Below, piece by piece: positions 7,433-16,636 of a DNA stretch of 44,310 nt (position 1 is its first letter; each line of letters begins with the position of its first letter). Under the pieces are notes generated by a model. That model was not told the origin of the DNA, did not search any database, and worked only from the letters and a program-made list of their open reading frames with translations. Origin of the DNA: Clostridia bacterium (lineage in GTDB: Bacteria > Bacillota > Clostridia > Christensenellales > CAG-314); the NCBI GenBank assembly GCA_036654455.1, contig JAVVRZ010000006.1, positions 1 to 44,310 on the forward strand, given 5' to 3'. The position numbers and the translations under genes are program-made.

Positions 7433-10393
7433 ATGAAAAAAAGCAAAATTTTAGCATTATTACTTGCTGTAATTATGCTATTGACTGCTGGTCTTGCTGC
7501 CTGTGCTCCTTCCGCTGACGAAATTGCAAAAGCAAAGGGCGAATTAGACGCTTTCGCAACCGAGTTAAAAGGAAAGACAGATTACTCAACAGAGCAACTA
7601 GCTCAGTTAGACGAAGCTTTGGCAGCTGCTAAGACAGCGCTTGACAACGCCAAAGACTCTGACGCCCTAGCTGCTGCCGTTACCGCTGGTAAGGCTGCTC
7701 TATCCGCAGTTGACGCAGCTACCGAGATTGCTAAGGCAAGAGCGGACGCTATTAAGGCGATTGAGGCAGAAGTAGCTCAGCTTGACGAAAAGTACGATTA
7801 CACTGCGGCAAACTTAACCAAACGTAACGACGAAGTTGCTAAGGTTAAAGCTGCAATTAATGCCGGACTTAATCAAGACGCTATCGACGCAGCGTCTGCT
7901 AATGGCAAAGCTGCAATCAATGGAATTGCTCACACAGTTAAGGAATTCACATACCAAGATACATTTGTGACCGCTCCTTCTACTTGGAATCCTCATACAT
8001 ATCGTACAACTGATGACTCATACCTAATTGGTTACATCACAAACGGTTTGTATAGTTTCTATTTCAATGATACGTTTAATGGATACAGTATTAAACCTGA
8101 AATGGCAGAAGCTGAACCCGTTGACATCACTGAAGAAGCAAAGAAAGAAGCAAAATGGGGTATCCCAGCTGACGCTACTAAGGGTTACGCTTATAAAATA
8201 GCTCTTAACAGAAACGCTGTTTGGGAAGATGGCACACCTATCAATGCTGAAACTTATATGTATTCTTTAAAAGAACTACTTAATCCCGCTGCGCAAAACT
8301 ACCGTGCGCAAGACGCAATCAACGGACAATTAGTTTATAAGAATGCTGAAAAGTATTTTAGATCAGACTCTCCTATTTATGAAGCTGTTGTTAAATACGT
8401 AGACGATAAGCCAGTTATCACAGATCCTGATTGGGCAACCAAAGATTTGTGGGTATCAATGACTAAGTATCCTACGTTTGGCTCTTATACATTCTTTGAC
8501 CTAGAAGATTATGGCGCATCATACGTTAAAGATGGCGTTAATATTCGTGAGAAATTAACCAAACTTGAAAATATGTATGGCTATTTCAAACTTGACGATA
8601 CAAACAGAGCTGACTTTGAGTATTGCGTAGGTCAATATGGTTCTCCGTTTGGAATGAGCCCAGAACAAATGCTACAACCCGGTAACCTTCGTGAATTCTA
8701 CTCGTTATACAAAGGAATGACCGAAAAATTTGACTTTGCTAACGTTGGTATGTATCAAGGCAAAGACGAATACGAACTTGTAATTGTACTTGAAAAAGCT
8801 CTAAGCGGTTTCTATCTACTTTACAATTTATCTTCAAATAACATTGTTCACAAAGGCTTATACGAAGCTAATAAGGTTGTTGTTGGTAGCACATTCTCTT
8901 CAACATACAACACATCCACAGACACAACGCTAAGCTATGGTCCTTACAAACTTCAAAGATACCAGAACAGCAAAGAAATGTACCTAGTTAAGAATGAAAA
9001 ATGGTACGGCTGGACCGATGGCAAACACACGTTTATAGACCCTAAGGGCGTAGAGCACGAAATGTATCAAGCTACCGCTGTTCACGCAAAATTAGTAGCT
9101 GAGGCTTCAACCAGAAAAGAAATGTTCTTAAAAGGACAACTTGACGGTTACGGTCTACAAAAAGCTGACTTTGCAGAATATCGTACAAGCACTCGTATTT
9201 ACTTTACTCCTAGCGAAACAATATTCTTCTTAATCTTAAACGGCTATACCAAGGCTCTTGAAGCTAGACAAAATGCAACGCCCGGCGTTTGCAGAAAGAT
9301 TATTGCTTACAAAGATTTCAAGATGGCTATGTCACTAGCTTATGATAAAGAAGCATTTGCAGCTTCGATTTCTCCCGCTCGTTCAGGTGGTTATGCTCTA
9401 ATAGGCGACCCATACATTTACGAACCGGAAACCGGCGCTCAATATCGTAGCACCAAACAAGCTATGCAAGTACTTTGTGACTTCTACGGTATGGAATATG
9501 GCGATGGCGAAGCTTATGCTACAATTGAAGAAGCCGTTGCAGCTATTACCGGTTACAACCCAACTCTTTCAAAAGAGTATTTCTTAAAAGCAATCAACGA
9601 AGCTATTAAGAATGGCGATATGGTTGCCGGCGATAGAGTTGAAATTGTTTATGCAATTTCATCAGACTCAGACTTTATGACACAAACAATCAATTACCTT
9701 AACGCAGGAATTAAAGCCGTACTTGCAGGCACAGAGTACGAAGATAAGATTACCGTAGTTAAGAGCGCTCCTTGTGGTGGCCAATGGTCAGAAAAGATTA
9801 GAAGTGGCGAACTTGACACCGTTCTTGGCGGTTGGTCTGGCGGACTACTTGACCCGTTTGGAATGATGGACTGCTATGTAAACCCTGCAAAACAATATGA
9901 TGGCAAGTGGTTCAATGCAAACGAAGTTAAGTTAACTCTAACTCTTGCTGGTTACACCAAAGATGCTGACGGTAAAGATTTACCTGCTGGCGAGACAATT
10001 AGTTATAACGAAGGCAAACCAATAACCCTAACCTTAAAACAATGGTCTGACTGTATTAGTGGTACAGCTATTGAAGTAACAGTTGGTGGCACAGTAGAAG
10101 CTCCCATTAAGATTACTTTAAACTTTGGTTATGGTATGGCTCCCGCTGATGCAAGACTTGATATTTTGGCTGCTATTGAAGGTACTGTTCTACAAACTTA
10201 CAACTACATCCCAATGTTACAAGACGCTGGCGCATCATTACTATCATTCAAGCTTGAATGGATCAAACAAGACTATGACGCCGTTATGGGTCGTGGTGGT
10301 CTAACATACGCTAGATTTAACTACTCTGATAAGGCTTGGACAGCATTTGTAGCTGCGCAAGGCGGAGAACTTAACTACAAGTCAAGTACATAA
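7433..10393 (+). CDS. oppA: Oligopeptide ABC transporter substrate-binding lipoprotein with N-terminal helical repeats
   Basis: A 986-residue extracytoplasmic lipoprotein that should capture peptides for the permease encoded downstream. Residues 1-24 form a signal peptide with lipobox L-A-A-C, Cys25 being the lipidated residue. Residues about 30-165 are two tandem helical repeats of about 65 residues (compare D-Y-S-T-E-Q-L and D-Y-T-A-A-N-L), resembling FIVAR-type cell-wall-associated modules. The SBP family 5 domain occupies most of the rest, with the W-E-D-G-T-P-I-N-A-E segment typical of OppA/DppA. At nearly 1,000 residues it is far longer than the usual 530-600. The start is preceded by GGAGGTAAAACT. 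A strong hairpin after the gene probably lets it be expressed above the permease genes. The peptide specificity is unknown. Confidence 0.88.
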   Translation: MKKSKILALLLAVIMLLTAGLAACAPSADEIAKAKGELDAFATELKGKTDYSTEQLAQLDEALAAAKTALDNAKDSDALAAAVTAGKAALSAVDAATEIAKARADAIKAIEAEVAQLDEKYDYTAANLTKRNDEVAKVKAAINAGLNQDAIDAASANGKAAINGIAHTVKEFTYQDTFVTAPSTWNPHTYRTTDDSYLIGYITNGLYSFYFNDTFNGYSIKPEMAEAEPVDITEEAKKEAKWGIPADATKGYAYKIALNRNAVWEDGTPINAETYMYSLKELLNPAAQNYRAQDAINGQLVYKNAEKYFRSDSPIYEAVVKYVDDKPVITDPDWATKDLWVSMTKYPTFGSYTFFDLEDYGASYVKDGVNIREKLTKLENMYGYFKLDDTNRADFEYCVGQYGSPFGMSPEQMLQPGNLREFYSLYKGMTEKFDFANVGMYQGKDEYELVIVLEKALSGFYLLYNLSSNNIVHKGLYEANKVVVGSTFSSTYNTSTDTTLSYGPYKLQRYQNSKEMYLVKNEKWYGWTDGKHTFIDPKGVEHEMYQATAVHAKLVAEASTRKEMFLKGQLDGYGLQKADFAEYRTSTRIYFTPSETIFFLILNGYTKALEARQNATPGVCRKIIAYKDFKMAMSLAYDKEAFAASISPARSGGYALIGDPYIYEPETGAQYRSTKQAMQVLCDFYGMEYGDGEAYATIEEAVAAITGYNPTLSKEYFLKAINEAIKNGDMVAGDRVEIVYAISSDSDFMTQTINYLNAGIKAVLAGTEYEDKITVVKSAPCGGQWSEKIRSGELDTVLGGWSGGLLDPFGMMDCYVNPAKQYDGKWFNANEVKLTLTLAGYTKDADGKDLPAGETISYNEGKPITLTLKQWSDCISGTAIEVTVGGTVEAPIKITLNFGYGMAPADARLDILAAIEGTVLQTYNYIPMLQDAGASLLSFKLEWIKQDYDAVMGRGGLTYARFNYSDKAWTAFVAAQGGELNYKSST

Positions 10394-10442
10394 TAGTACT
10401 TAACTAGCTAAGATTTTACACTTATTCTAGCATAGAAACTAA

Positions 10443-10480
10443 GTTAATACTGGGGCATTTAATATGCCCCAGTACTTAAC
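10443..10480 (+). terminator. Intercistronic hairpin between oppA and oppB
   Basis: GTTAATACTGGGGCAT (10443-10458) pairs with ATGCCCCAGTA plus TTAAC (10464-10480, one bulged C), leaving a five-base loop. There is no T-run behind it, so it is more likely an mRNA-stabilising or processing element than a full terminator. Confidence 0.75.
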
Positions 10481-10484
10481 CGAA

Positions 10485-10554
10485 AAGCTATATTTGTTTT
10501 ACTTATGTCGCTAGAAATTTAAGCTATATTTGCATTACCTATGTCGCTAGAAAT
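10485..10554 (+). repeat. Two tandem copies of a 34-bp element before oppB
   Basis: Copies at 10485-10518 and 10521-10554 share AAGCTATATTTG and ATGTCGCTAGAAAT and differ at three bases between these blocks, with a 36-bp period. They lie between the hairpin and the oppB ribosome site and do not encode anything. Their function is unknown; they could be a duplicated operator or simply a local duplication. Confidence 0.75.
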
Positions 10555-10603
10555 AACGTTATAGGCAATGTAAATAAATTAAAATAACTATAGGAGAAAT
10601 ACG

Positions 10604-11629
10604 ATGTTTAAGTATGCAATTAAAAGAATACTCCTCATGTTGTTGACATTCAGCATTATAATGCTAATTTGTTTCGTACTTGTTAAGTTATTGCCTCTGC
10701 CAGAGGTACTAGACGAAAGATACAGAGAAGCAATACTTGCAAGAAGAGAGATGCTAGGATACAACAAACCAATCTTAGTACAATTTGGCTTACTGGCTAA
10801 ATATGTAATTACAGACTGGAATTGGGGACTGGGTGAAACTTATATGACAGGCCTTGAAGTAGCCGATGTTTTTGCCGAGAAGCTACCTGCGACTATGATA
10901 GTCAACTTATGGTCTATTATACTAAGTATCCCGATTGGCATAGCGCTTGGTGTGTGGGCTGCTCTTAAAAAGAATTCTATTACCGACCACACAATTTCTA
11001 CGGTTGTTATGTTATCTATTTCCGTCCCGTCCTTTGTTTACGCCTTCCTGGTTCAATATTTATTCTGCTTTAAACTAGGTTGGTTTGATATGCAAATGCT
11101 AGCCTTAGGCGAGTGTATGAAAAAGATGGGGTATGATTTAAACTTAGTTGGATACGATGATTTGTCTTGGATTAAACAAGCTGGGGTATATTTTTCGCTA
11201 CCAATGTTTTTGAGCATTATGCCTGCGATTATGTCGTTGTCCTTTGGTACGATTGCCGGCTTTACAAGGGTAACAAGAGCCGAACTTACCGAGGTATTGA
11301 CGAGCGAATTTATGTTGCTTGCCAGAACAAAAGGTTTAACTAAGGCTCAGGCTACATATAGACACGCTATGAGAAACTGTATGGTAGTTATATTGCCCGC
11401 TATATTTGGTCAATTTATTGGAATTTTAGGAGGCTCGCTGGTCATTGAGAAGATATTTGGTATTCCCGGCGTTGGCGAGCTATACTTAGGTTCTATTACT
11501 GCAAGAGACTATAACTTCTTTATGATGTTAACTGCGTTCTATACCTTTATTGGTCTAGCCGCTGGTATTGTTGTCGACATCAGTTACGGATTCATTGATC
11601 CGAGGATTAGAATGGGGGCGAAGAAATAA
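10604..11629 (+). CDS. oppB: Peptide ABC transporter permease OppB/DppB
   Basis: A 341-residue inner-membrane permease subunit. Its N-terminal helix starts at the first residues (F-K-Y-A-I-K-R-I-L-L-M-L-L-T), and about five further helices follow from residue 95 on. The EAA-type cytoplasmic loop is readable as L-A-R-T-K-G-L-T-K-A-Q-A-T-Y-R-H-A, the docking site for the ATPases, followed by the conserved E-x-I-F-G-I-P-G-V-G-E-L segment. It is the only Opp subunit here of ordinary length. ATAGGAGAAATACG precedes the start codon. Its stop overlaps the oppC start by one base (TAATG), indicating coupled translation. Confidence 0.93.
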   Translation: MFKYAIKRILLMLLTFSIIMLICFVLVKLLPLPEVLDERYREAILARREMLGYNKPILVQFGLLAKYVITDWNWGLGETYMTGLEVADVFAEKLPATMIVNLWSIILSIPIGIALGVWAALKKNSITDHTISTVVMLSISVPSFVYAFLVQYLFCFKLGWFDMQMLALGECMKKMGYDLNLVGYDDLSWIKQAGVYFSLPMFLSIMPAIMSLSFGTIAGFTRVTRAELTEVLTSEFMLLARTKGLTKAQATYRHAMRNCMVVILPAIFGQFIGILGGSLVIEKIFGIPGVGELYLGSITARDYNFFMMLTAFYTFIGLAAGIVVDISYGFIDPRIRMGAKK

Positions 11630-13188
11630 TGAACTCACAAGATATGAAGACAACTGTAATCGCCAAAGAGAAGTTTCAATTTGCTCAACTTGGCGATAGA
11701 TTAAGCGACAAAAAGTTAGAAACTAAGCCGGTAGGGTATCTTAAAGATGCTCTTATAAGATTTAGAAAGAATAAATCTTCGGTTATAGCCGCATTTATAA
11801 TTGCCTTTTTGGTATTGTTTGCAATCGTTGCGCCTATGATATCGCAATACACCTTGCAAGATAAAGACTTAGTTTATCAAACAAAGCGTCCTTATGCGGC
11901 AATTTTTGCACCCCTTGGTTTTTGGGACGGTGGCTATAATAATATGAAGAACGAAAGCGACTATTTATTTGAACACGCTAAGTTTATAGAAACCGGACAC
12001 AACCCAATAATTGCGCTACACAAAGAGATTACCGAAGAAGTTGAGGTGATAGTTAACGGCGTTCCTCAAAAAATTACGAGAAAGAATTACGATGTAAGAA
12101 TTGACTCGTATCACGAGGTTGGCATAATAATGAAGAACTTGTCAGCCGCCGAATACGAGCAAGTACAGGCTTATCAAGATGCGACAGGCAGACAAATAAT
12201 TTATCCTTTGGTTAACAAGACTCTACTTAATGGTAGAGACGAGACCGTTGGCGGACCAAACTATTGGTATTGCGTTGATAAATTAGGCAAACCCGAACTT
12301 GACAAAGATGGCAACTTTATCCCTGCGTATTTGGACAAGACTAAGCCCGGACAAAGCAGAACTGATAATTATACTAGTCAACGTATCAAAGGCGACGTAG
12401 GCAATTATGTTTATGCAGAGCTAAACCAATCCGGTTACAGTACTCGTATATGCTATTATGAATATTACATCTATATTAATGGCTACGCTCCAACTTACTT
12501 ATTTGGCACGACTAGCTTAGGACAAGATTTATTCTGCGCAATAGGTCAAGGCGCAAGATTTTCACTTATGCTCGCTATTGTAGTATCGGCGCTTAACTTA
12601 ACAATCGGCGCAATTTATGGCGCAATTGAAGGTTATTACGGTGGCGCTATCGATATGATATTAGAAAGGGTTTCGGACGTCTTGTCGGGTGTGCCGTTTA
12701 TGGTCGTAGCGACCTTATTCCAGATGCACTTGGCTGAAAAGGTAGGCGTAGTCGTCAGCTTCCTGTTTGCTTTCGTAATGACGGGGTGGATAGGTATGGC
12801 GTCGTTAGTACGTAAGCAATTTTATAGGTTTAAAGGACAAGAATATATCTTAGCCGCTAAATCATTAGGAGCGGGAGATTTTAGAATAATGTTTAAGCAC
12901 ATTTTCCCCAACTCGCTAGGCACTATTATAACAAGTTGCGTACTTGTAATACCGGGTGTAATTAGTAGTGAAACGATGATGACTTATTTAGGCATAGTAG
13001 ACCTAAGCGGTACAAACAATACCAGTATTGGCACATTACTTGCGCAAGGTAACACTTATTTAACATCTGCGCCACACGTATTGTTCTGGCCTTCGCTATT
13101 CCTAGCTTTACTGTTAATAACATTTAACTTGTTTGGTAACGGTCTAAGAGATGCGTTCAACCCATCATTAAGAGGAGCGGAGGACTAA
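11629..13188 (+). CDS. oppC: Peptide ABC transporter permease OppC/DppC with large extracytoplasmic insertion
   Basis: A 519-residue permease, against about 300 normally. The OppC N-terminal domain and first helix (about 48-72) are followed by an extra stretch of about 165 residues before the usual G-T-T-S-L-G-Q-D-L motif (from about residue 293; H-x-L-G-T-D-x-x-G-R-D in most family members). The insertion is hydrophilic and rich in Y, N, D and K, and by topology lies outside the membrane. The five C-terminal helices and the EAA loop L-A-A-K-S-L-G-A-G-D-F-R-I-M-F-K-H are intact, so the protein should be functional. An outer-face insertion could contact the enlarged OppA. Confidence 0.9.
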   Translation: MNSQDMKTTVIAKEKFQFAQLGDRLSDKKLETKPVGYLKDALIRFRKNKSSVIAAFIIAFLVLFAIVAPMISQYTLQDKDLVYQTKRPYAAIFAPLGFWDGGYNNMKNESDYLFEHAKFIETGHNPIIALHKEITEEVEVIVNGVPQKITRKNYDVRIDSYHEVGIIMKNLSAAEYEQVQAYQDATGRQIIYPLVNKTLLNGRDETVGGPNYWYCVDKLGKPELDKDGNFIPAYLDKTKPGQSRTDNYTSQRIKGDVGNYVYAELNQSGYSTRICYYEYYIYINGYAPTYLFGTTSLGQDLFCAIGQGARFSLMLAIVVSALNLTIGAIYGAIEGYYGGAIDMILERVSDVLSGVPFMVVATLFQMHLAEKVGVVVSFLFAFVMTGWIGMASLVRKQFYRFKGQEYILAAKSLGAGDFRIMFKHIFPNSLGTIITSCVLVIPGVISSETMMTYLGIVDLSGTNNTSIGTLLAQGNTYLTSAPHVLFWPSLFLALLLITFNLFGNGLRDAFNPSLRGAED

Positions 13189-13191
13189 ACA

Positions 13192-15360
13192 ATGGAAAAG
13201 AAATTACAAGTAAAGAATTTAAAAATATCGTTTAGAACAAGCAATGGCAAAGTGCAAGCTGTTCGTGACGTTAGTTTTGACCTCAACAAAGGCGAAACAC
13301 TCGCCATAGTTGGCGAGAGTGGTAGCGGTAAATCTGTTACCAGTAGAGCAATCTTAGGCATACTTGCAAACAACTCTATTATTGAAGATGGCGAGATATT
13401 CTACGACGGTCAAGACTTACTTAAAATAACCGAAGACGACTTCCATAAGATAAGAGGCGACAAGATAGCTATGATTTTCCAAGACCCTATGTCGAGTCTT
13501 AACCCGGTTGTGCGTATCGGCAAACAACTAACTGAGGCAATGTTACTCAAAAACAAGGCAAGCAGAAGAAACAGCCGTAGAGATTTCCACGAGAAAATGA
13601 ATTTACTGTTGAAATGCACTAACCTTGCTATGGGCGCTCAAACTAATAAAGAAGTATCAGCGGCAAACAGCGCAAAAGTTAAAAAGTTTAACAAATTTGA
13701 ACTTAAACATATCCAATTAGAGGCGTCGTACAATATTGCTCACGAAGCTGCAAAAGAAGGGTTAGAAGACGTAGAAGAGTTAATCCTTCAAATACCCAAG
13801 CTTGCAGTAGTTAATATTGTAAAAGAAGTTCAAAGCATAGTCAAAAAGTCAGTTCTTGCAATTAACCCCTTTGTGGTAATCAATGGCGAGGAAATGAACG
13901 CTTTGTCAACTCAGCTAACCGAGCTTGCCGAGTTACACAAAAAAGACAAACTATTTGACGATATTATGCCAATCGCAAAGCAAATTAAAACTTTGCTAGA
14001 TAACGCTTTGGCGTTAGAACAACCAAACTTTTTTGCGCTAGGTTACTATTTAACTTTTGTAGACGGCGTAGTTCCTGAAAAAGCAAGCATAGCTCAACTC
14101 AATGCAGAAATGAGAAAAGTTCTTGACGACGAGTTTATGATTGACTTTATCGCTACAATGGAGAATGGTATTAAATACTCTTTCCAAAAATCACTAGAAG
14201 AAAAGAAAAACGTAGTTAAATTACTTAGCGAACAAATTGCGATATTTGACAAATCTGGTTTTACCAAAAAAGACGCAAACGATGCTTTCAAACTTATGTT
14301 TAAAGCAGTTAGCTTATCGCTAGATAGATTGCAAATTATTAAAGACAGCCTTGCTTATACCTTTAAGTCGTCTTTAAAAAGCGCAATCGACAACTACTTT
14401 GTAGCTATTAAGAAGAACGCTACCGAAGTTGTTAGATTTAATAAACAAACTGCAAAGAAGAACAAGGCTGAGGCAAGGGGCAAGGAAGTTAGCTGGACGG
14501 TAGTTCCAGCCGACGTAAAAGACCTTGACGTAATGAAAGACCATATTAAACGCATTATCAACAACCTTATCGCTCACTATTCTAAGGCAGAAGATAACGC
14601 CGAACATTATGACGCTAACGCAACGGCAATCGACCTAATAGACTTCTTTAAGACTATGTCGTCGGCAATGGTTTATAAAGTAACGCCCACAATGGCAAAT
14701 AATACTGCCCTTAAACTAATGGAAGAAGTTGGTATACCCGAAGCTCGCAAGAGATTTAGACAATATTCTTTCCAATTCTCAGGCGGTATGAGACAGCGTA
14801 TTGTTATCGCTATCGCTTTGTCGGCTAACCCCGATATCTTGATTTGCGACGAACCTACAACTGCGCTAGACGTTACAATCCAAGCTCAAATTCTTGAATT
14901 AATCAATGACCTTAAACGTGAAAGGCATTTGTCGGTTATCTTTATTACCCACGACTTAGGCGTCGTAGCTAATATGGCAGACCGCATAGCCGTTATGTAT
15001 GCAGGCAAAATTGTAGAATATGGCACAGCAGAAGACGTTTTCTACAACCCCAGACACCCTTATACTTGGGCTTTGTTGTCTTCAATGCCCGACCTTGACA
15101 CAAATGAAAAGTTGGACGCTATACCCGGCACGCCTCCAAATATGATTTACCCGCCACTTGGCGACGCATTTGCAGAAAGGAATAAATACGCTATGCAAAT
15201 TGACTTTGAGGAGCAACCTCCAATGTTCCAAATCAACGAAACGCACTATGCCGCTACGTGGCTATTGCATCCGGACGCTCCAAAAGTTGACCCGCCTAAG
15301 GCTGTTACAGACAGAATTGCCCGTATGAAGAAGTTAGGAGGCGCTAGTGATGGAAAATAA
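13192..15360 (+). CDS. oppD: Peptide ABC transporter ATPase OppD split by a 370-residue insertion
   Basis: A 722-residue ATPase, about twice the usual 330. Walker A G-E-S-G-S-G-K-S is at 41-48 and the Q-loop M-I-F-Q-D-P-M-S-S-L at 94-103. The signature F-S-G-G-M-R-Q-R starts only at 529, followed by Walker B I-L-I-C-D-E-P and the H-loop I-T-H-D. The Q-loop-to-signature distance is about 430 residues instead of about 65, so about 370 residues are inserted in the helical subdomain. The insert is K/E/A/L-rich and predicted helical, with no recognised domain. The C-terminal oligopeptide region is present, but the cysteines of the usual C-P-F-x-x-R-C-P motif are replaced (D-A-F-A-E-R-N-K-Y-A-M), so the Fe-S cluster known in some Dpp ATPases is not expected. 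It begins three bases after oppC ends, with AGGAGCGGAGG ahead of the start. Confidence 0.92.
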   Translation: MEKKLQVKNLKISFRTSNGKVQAVRDVSFDLNKGETLAIVGESGSGKSVTSRAILGILANNSIIEDGEIFYDGQDLLKITEDDFHKIRGDKIAMIFQDPMSSLNPVVRIGKQLTEAMLLKNKASRRNSRRDFHEKMNLLLKCTNLAMGAQTNKEVSAANSAKVKKFNKFELKHIQLEASYNIAHEAAKEGLEDVEELILQIPKLAVVNIVKEVQSIVKKSVLAINPFVVINGEEMNALSTQLTELAELHKKDKLFDDIMPIAKQIKTLLDNALALEQPNFFALGYYLTFVDGVVPEKASIAQLNAEMRKVLDDEFMIDFIATMENGIKYSFQKSLEEKKNVVKLLSEQIAIFDKSGFTKKDANDAFKLMFKAVSLSLDRLQIIKDSLAYTFKSSLKSAIDNYFVAIKKNATEVVRFNKQTAKKNKAEARGKEVSWTVVPADVKDLDVMKDHIKRIINNLIAHYSKAEDNAEHYDANATAIDLIDFFKTMSSAMVYKVTPTMANNTALKLMEEVGIPEARKRFRQYSFQFSGGMRQRIVIAIALSANPDILICDEPTTALDVTIQAQILELINDLKRERHLSVIFITHDLGVVANMADRIAVMYAGKIVEYGTAEDVFYNPRHPYTWALLSSMPDLDTNEKLDAIPGTPPNMIYPPLGDAFAERNKYAMQIDFEEQPPMFQINETHYAATWLLHPDAPKVDPPKAVTDRIARMKKLGGASDGK

Positions 15361-16573
15361 TAATGAAATTTTACTCAAAGTAGAACATTTATGTCAATAC
15401 TTTAAGATGGGACCAGGATTTGAACTTAAAGCTGTAAATGACATTAGCTTTAACATCAAAAAAGGCGAAGTTTTCGGGCTAGTTGGCGAGTCTGGTTGCG
15501 GTAAAACAACTACGGGTCGTTCAATTATGAAGTTATACGACGCTACGTCGGGTAACGTTTATTTCAAGGGCGAAAGAATTGTAGCAGGGACACGTTCTTA
15601 TCAAAACGCTATCAAAACGGCAAAAAATGACTTTAAGGCTTTTTGCAAAACTTCTACCGATAAACTTGAAATAGAGAAAAAGAGAGCCGAAACCGAAAAA
15701 ATAGTTTTAGCCCAAAGACAACTTATCAAAGAGGCTAGATTTGACCATCTAAATTGCGATAAAGTTTATTCTCGCAAATTAGTTGACAAATTAAACGACG
15801 AATACCTACCTCAAATTGATGCCGCTCAATCTGATGCCGAAAAAGCTAAGCTAACCACCGAATATAAAGAAAAAGTTAGACTAGCTAAGAAAGAAAGATT
15901 GATTAACGAAATTCAAATGATTTTCCAAGACCCAATAGCTTCTCTTGACCCTCGTATGACGGTTAGAGATATTATATCCGAAGGTTTAATTATCAAAGGC
16001 GTTAAGGACAAAAAGTATATAAACGACCAAGTCAACACAGCGCTTGAACAAGTTGGCCTTGTGCGTGAACACGCCGATAGATATCCCCACGAATTTAGTG
16101 GCGGTCAACGACAAAGAATAGGCGTAGCTCGTTCAATCATTATGCGCCCCGAGCTAATCGTCGCCGACGAACCTGTTTCTGCGCTAGACGTTTCTATACA
16201 AGCGCAAGTTATCAACCTTTTAAACGACCTAAGGAAAGAATTAGGGCTAACAATTATGTTTATTGCCCACGACTTGTCGGTTGTTAAGTACTTCTCAAAT
16301 AGAATTGCAGTTATGTACTATGGCAATTTGGTTGAGTTAACTACTTCAAACGAGTTATTCTTAAATCCTTTACACCCATACACTCGTTCCTTGTTATCGG
16401 CAATACCTCTTCCAGACCCAATCTATGAGAAGACTAGAAAGAGAATTGTCTATAATCCTATCGCAGACCACGATTACACAAAAGAAAAACCAATTTTAAG
16501 AGAAATCAAAGAAGGGCATTTTATCTTGTGTAACACTGAGGAGTTTGAAAGATACAAGAAGGAATTAAAGTAA
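15350..16573 (+). CDS. oppF: Peptide ABC transporter ATPase OppF with a 90-residue insertion
   Basis: The second ATPase of the transporter. Walker A G-E-S-G-C-G-K-T is at about 46-53, the Q-loop M-I-F-Q-D-P at about 190, F-S-G-G-Q-R-Q-R at about 249 and Walker B I-V-A-D-E-P at about 270, so all catalytic motifs are present. The distance from Walker A to the Q-loop is about 140 residues instead of about 55 because of a K/E-rich helical insertion (about 80-184). This is a different site from the OppD insertion. The C-terminal tail lacks the usual cysteine motif. I place the start at ATG 15350, eight bases after AGGAGG (15336-15341); an in-frame GTG at 15347 is the alternative. It overlaps oppD by 11 bases. 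Confidence 0.92.
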   Translation: MENNNEILLKVEHLCQYFKMGPGFELKAVNDISFNIKKGEVFGLVGESGCGKTTTGRSIMKLYDATSGNVYFKGERIVAGTRSYQNAIKTAKNDFKAFCKTSTDKLEIEKKRAETEKIVLAQRQLIKEARFDHLNCDKVYSRKLVDKLNDEYLPQIDAAQSDAEKAKLTTEYKEKVRLAKKERLINEIQMIFQDPIASLDPRMTVRDIISEGLIIKGVKDKKYINDQVNTALEQVGLVREHADRYPHEFSGGQRQRIGVARSIIMRPELIVADEPVSALDVSIQAQVINLLNDLRKELGLTIMFIAHDLSVVKYFSNRIAVMYYGNLVELTTSNELFLNPLHPYTRSLLSAIPLPDPIYEKTRKRIVYNPIADHDYTKEKPILREIKEGHFILCNTEEFERYKKELK

Positions 16574-16590
16574 TTTAACGTATTTAGTTT

Positions 16591-16621
16591 ATAAAAGCCT
16601 TGTATATAACAAGGCTTTTAT
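16591..16621 (+). terminator. Hairpin terminator after the opp operon
   Basis: ATAAAAGCCTTG (16591-16602) pairs perfectly with CAAGGCTTTTAT (16610-16621) around TATATAA. The 3' arm supplies a short T-run. Read-through into the next gene, whose ribosome site follows directly, is possible. Confidence 0.75.
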
Positions 16622-16636
16622 AAATAGAGGAGTAAT

